A DNA stretch of 64,000 bases from Pempheris klunzingeri (taxonomy: Eukaryota; Chordata; Actinopteri; Acropomatiformes; Pempheridae), in assembly GCF_042242105.1 (NCBI RefSeq), contig NC_092031.1, forward strand, positions 4,982,175 through 5,046,174, in the 5' to 3' direction. Made by a program: the position numbers and the translations under genes. Of this stretch, positions 59,721-64,000 are shown in pieces. Position 1 is the first letter of the stretch, and the number at the start of each line of letters is the position of its first letter. The notes under the pieces were generated by a model. That model did no database searches and was not told the origin of the DNA. It was given only the letters and a program-made list of their open reading frames with translations.

Positions 59721-62700
59721 ACCACAAGATGCACAATTTATCACTTTAAGCGTCAATTCTTAAGAGGAAACGGCAGAAAAAAGTAAAACTGCATACAAGA
59801 AAATATTAGGATACGTGTTTATATAAAAGCGAAACCACTTGTGCAAACAACATCGCATGTTTGAGAAAAATCCTAACCTTAGCCAATTTAATACTTTCCC
59901 TGTCATAATTTGTACTTAAAATAAAAAAACTCAAAATTGGATGACATTACCACTGTCACAACCTTGACTTTGCTAACAAAGTTAGCAAAATATTTAAAAT
60001 TCAAAAATATGCCAAGTGTACTTTGCAGATAAAATTCCACTCAGCTCAGTTATATTGGAGTGGCGGCTCTCATTCTGGGCGAATAAAACCAAAAGTATCT
60101 GCATGGATACATGAGTAGAGGTGATGGAAATATGAAAATAAAAAGCATATGTTTGTCAGACCAGCTTTCAGACATGAGTCTGCTCAACGTTCTGAAAATG
60201 AATGTGCACGCTGCCTCAAATACGTTCTAATACGGTTCACAGTTCCTTTGTTGTTTCAGGGGAATTCCCACTCAGGAAACAACTGGGACAGTGAGACAAC
60301 AAAGACTAACCCCTAACAGGCATGTCATGAAATCAAGGATCTCTCGGGTCAGTCCAGCTCCAGCGCTACTCGTCCCTGGAGGTCTTGATAAGAGGTTAAG
60401 CTTCCCTTCCATCCGTCCTCACAGTTCAGAGGGTAAACTAGCAGAGAAATTGGACACTGGCTCGCTGCGAGTTTCCAGTCTGTTAAAGGCTCTTGAGAGA
60501 AGGACAGGCGAGGGTTAAATTCAGGCCAATATCCCCTAATGTTAAAGAGTGGCCTTTGATTGCCCCCCCCCATCCATGTGTAGTCTGCTGCTGAAGGGGA
60601 ACCTGACACTGACGTTGTTATTGAAGTGCTGCAGGAGGGGCTGATAACTGGTCTCATCGGCACAGATCCAGTGTACGGGCCGTCTCTCAGACCCCATAAA
60701 AGACAGTGGCAGGTGTGTGACGGATCTGGGCGTTAAAGGACGTTTGGGACCCCCCAGAGATGACAGCCTCTTGGCTCGTCTCAAGAACTGATTAGGGGCC
60801 TGGCTGCCGGGGATGCCCGGCCATGTCTGAGCCTCTCTCCTCCACTGAAGTTTTTCCGTATGGGACTGGTGCTCTTGTCAACCCGCAGACAAAGTTTAAT
60901 TCCTCTGTTTTCCAATCCTTTGGGAAAGGAAAACTAGGATGGGGAATGAGGCAAGTACGAATTATGTAAATCCAAAATTGGAACCATAAGAGGACAACAG
61001 TAGTTTTCAGATCCCCTGGTCTGTTGTCTGTTCCAGGGTTCAATCAGTGTATTTTTTGTTTTACAACTAATCTTTAAGCACACTTATATCTAAGAGACTG
61101 ACATTATGAATTAACAAATGTATGGAGGAAAGTATCACACCACAAGTGTTTAGCACTGGGGCTTACCTCAATGCCATTTCATCTGTGACATAAAACTTAC
61201 TGAAAGACAGCAACATGTTGTTGTTGGGCTTCACTTTGTAAGCTTTTCTTGTTTAGTACAGGTTTTGTACTGAACTGAACAAACACTTTGACTGGTAGAG
61301 GAAACAGGGATGCAATGAATAAAGTGCAGATATTTCAAAACAAATTGAATCAACAGTGGCGGTTTTTACTTTTATTTACTCTTTTTAACTTGATTTTACT
61401 GGAGTTGTGGGATTTTTAAGCTGATTTAGTTGCAATCTTCAGTGTTTTTTACTCACCTACACATCTCACTGTTTGCCATTGCTGTTATGATTGCACTATA
61501 TACAGCACTTGGTAACTTTGTTTTTCGGTTATTATTATTACCATCATTATAATGTGAAGGAGTGCCAACAGGAGGTTAAAGATGGATGGTGGAGATTGGA
61601 GGGAGGGAGTTGAAATATGAGGGGAATGGATCCTTAAGTCTCCAACTCGACCACAAGTGGCATCATTGTCATCACCTTGTTCTGATTTCATTTCATCTCT
61701 CGGCGCCACCACTGCAGGCAATATCTGGGTATTGGGTTACAAGAGGCCCACCTCTTTATTATTTTCATGGGAACTCAAGGACAGGCAGTCTTGTGCAGAG
61801 ATGAGAGGATATTTATATGAATGCATATAATGTTGTGTTCTCAGTACTCGGGGACATTTAGCGCCTATCTCCGAATAGCATCAGAAGCTTTCAGCTCGAC
61901 AGAGTCATTAATATCAGAAGGGTTTATGTGTTTCATATTGCCTCCATGCCAGCTGGGACCGCATGCCTGATGGGCTGGCTAGTGTTGTAAAGGACGCACC
62001 ATTCTTTTTCATAGCTTCATTCAGTGTGCACTCAGCACGTACTGCTGTCCAGAGATTATCACTCTGTCTCCATAAAGGTCAAGCCAGTGGTCAAAGGCAG
62101 CCTTGAACTGATGATTTGGTTAGACCTTCTTGCTCAGATCTTAAATCTGACGGGACAGATATACTTCATTTTTGACACAACCAACTTTTGTTTCGCTGCC
62201 ATTTGATTTCATTCCATCTGCATTTCTCTCTGGCAGGGCAAAGTGCCTGAGATGTGTCTGATCGCTTTAATAGCGCCGTGTTGTGGACTGTCATGTCTAG
62301 CCACGGAAGATTAAGACGAGGCTCCGAACAGAGAGGGAACATTGTTGGAGCAAGTGGTGAAATGTTGGCAGGTTAGCAGGATTTAAAGCAGAACACGTTT
62401 CTAATTCCACCAGAGAACTTCGTAAAACCATAAAGATAAAGGAAACAAAAAACTGTCAGCCCTGACAATTAGATATACTAATCAACCTGTTAAATGTAAA
62501 CCATCAGCCATGTGGACAAATCTGTGTTGACAATCCGTGTGTAAGGCAACACCTTTCCCATCATTCCCACACCGTTCCCACAAGTCATTCCACTGATTCT
62601 TGGGAAGGCTGAGCAGGAATGAGACATGAGATTGCGTTTGATCCAAATGTTTCTTCATCCTGCAGAGTGAGTGATGTGACAAGCTCAGCATCTGTAATCC

Positions 62701-64000
62701 TTGGCTGTTTTTGTTTGAAAATCCACATGTAGCATGTCCATCACAGAGCGGGGCTGAAACCTCCAAGTTCCTGTCAAAGTGATTCTTGTATTCTCCTCAC
62801 TTTTTGCGTGAGGAAATATATAAACTATGATGACACTGCAGCTATTGTGTGTGTGTGTGTGTGTGTGATTTTCAGTTTTTCAAAAGAGGATTAAAAAAAT
62901 GTTTTTGGACATATTTTTGGAATCGGCTTCTAAATTTGCAGCCTCTGGGTGGGTGTTTCTCATTACATCGACTGACAACCGAGAGCTGGTATTGCAAGGA
63001 GACACACTGTTTACTTCCATTGTGAAATACTGGATGGCCAACTCGCTGTACAGACTAAGATAGTAGGTGTTTTTTCCTCTTTACCTCTGGTCCAAATAGT
63101 GTTACCTATTAACCATCGGCAACTTAACTTGTCTGTCTCTTTACAGCTTTCAGTATTTGGGTGAACCCATCTTGCTCATCAGTTTTTATCCCCCTAAGAA
63201 AGTGGTTAGCTTTGTTTGCTGATCTTACAGTTGTGACAAGAGGCTCTGTTACAAGTGAAAAATCCTGCATTCATAATGTTACTTAATTACAAAATGAGCA
63301 CCAAGCTATAAATGAATTATAGAAAGTAAAAGCACTCGTTATGTACGATTGTCTGATTCAGAATGCATATTATTACTGACTTATAATTATTGACGCTTTA
63401 ATGTGTATTACATTAATAGGATGGGTCTTATTTTTAGCGTACTGCCAGGTAGCTTGTGATGCTGTGAGTCATTGGCGTCAGCACAGTACAGCTGGTGTGA
63501 TTTATGGTGAAGTGATGTGCTATGTTTGCCTGCATTATAGAAGGGAAGGGCTTTAGCTTCCATTAACTGCCTATTTTAATGGGTCCAGAAGTGTTGCTGG
63601 CGAATGACCACACTGTCAGAAAAGTACAGCCGTTGGCAGTCCGGCAACGTCACTGAAGAGAAGAACAGAAAATGAGTTTCCTCCGTTTAATAGTTACATT
63701 TTTGATGAAAACATACACCAAGAAGACATATTGATTTCCTAGCAAATAGGGATTTTAATTTGACCTAACAGATAAATGGTAATGACACTTTTAGCCCACA
63801 ACAGTTCTCCATTTGAATACAGATGAAGAATTAAAATGCAGGTGCTGAATAACATCCTACAGGGGTCTGACCAGAACTAATGCCTCATAGGTTGGTTTCC
63901 ACGCAGCGCTGAAGCAGCTGCCAGCGTACCCTAGCAACATGTACCGCCAACCCTCATGGGCTGCGAGCGCAGAGGGAGAGTGGCTCACAGTCCATGTATC
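59721..64000. other. Gene-free sequence to the window end
   Basis: No exon with domain-level support and no recognised repeat beyond the TG tract at 62845. The stretch 60340-61050 is somewhat richer in GC but has no frame that reads as protein. Confidence 0.5.
62845..62867 (+). repeat. (TG)11 microsatellite
   Basis: Uninterrupted TG tract. Confidence 0.93.

Overview
The window is nuclear DNA of a bony fish. The evidence is vertebrate genes split by introns with GT..AG junctions, long CA/GT microsatellites, a vertebrate-type tRNA-Gly gene, and interspersed repeats that I associate with spiny-rayed (acanthomorph/percomorph) teleosts: a fold-back MITE with TTAAAGGAATAGTT ends, and a GCTAACATGCTAA-rich repeat. 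The species cannot be fixed from the sequence.

Layout. 1-17.9 kb (+): the 3' part of ppp1r9b (spinophilin/neurabin-2), with ten coding exons from the PP1-docking region through the PDZ domain and coiled coil to the stop codon. Its introns hold MITEs, a decayed L2-like LINE and microsatellites. 17.9-22.4 kb (-): a complete six-exon PRDM9-family gene with a PR/SET domain and about 16 C2H2 fingers. It has no KRAB or SSXRD domain, and all three positions that carry the catalytic tyrosines in mammalian PRDM9 are substituted. It lies tail-to-tail with ppp1r9b, and the two polyadenylation signals are only about 30 bp apart. 23.1 kb (+): tRNA-Gly(CCC). 23.6-28.4 kb (+): a complete twelve-exon fbxw10-type gene (F-box plus WD40 propeller). 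Two perfect RFX X-boxes lie just upstream of its start codon, and it is head-to-head with the PRDM9-like gene. 28.4-64 kb: about 35 kb with no convincing protein-coding gene. This stretch holds repeats, a broken hAT-type transposase fragment with a duplicated CACGTG module, microsatellites, one weak candidate exon, and several non-repetitive segments rich in TAAT cores that could be enhancers of a gene outside the window.

How the parts relate. Spinophilin is a synaptic/actin scaffold with no evident functional link to its neighbours. The PRDM9-like and fbxw10 genes share a 1.27 kb divergent intergenic region containing the tRNA and the X-boxes. Ciliated-cell or germline expression of fbxw10, and possibly shared control of both genes, is an inference from that layout. 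Exon junctions were checked by hand for phase and for GT/AG dinucleotides. Orthology calls rest on recognised motifs, not on database searches.
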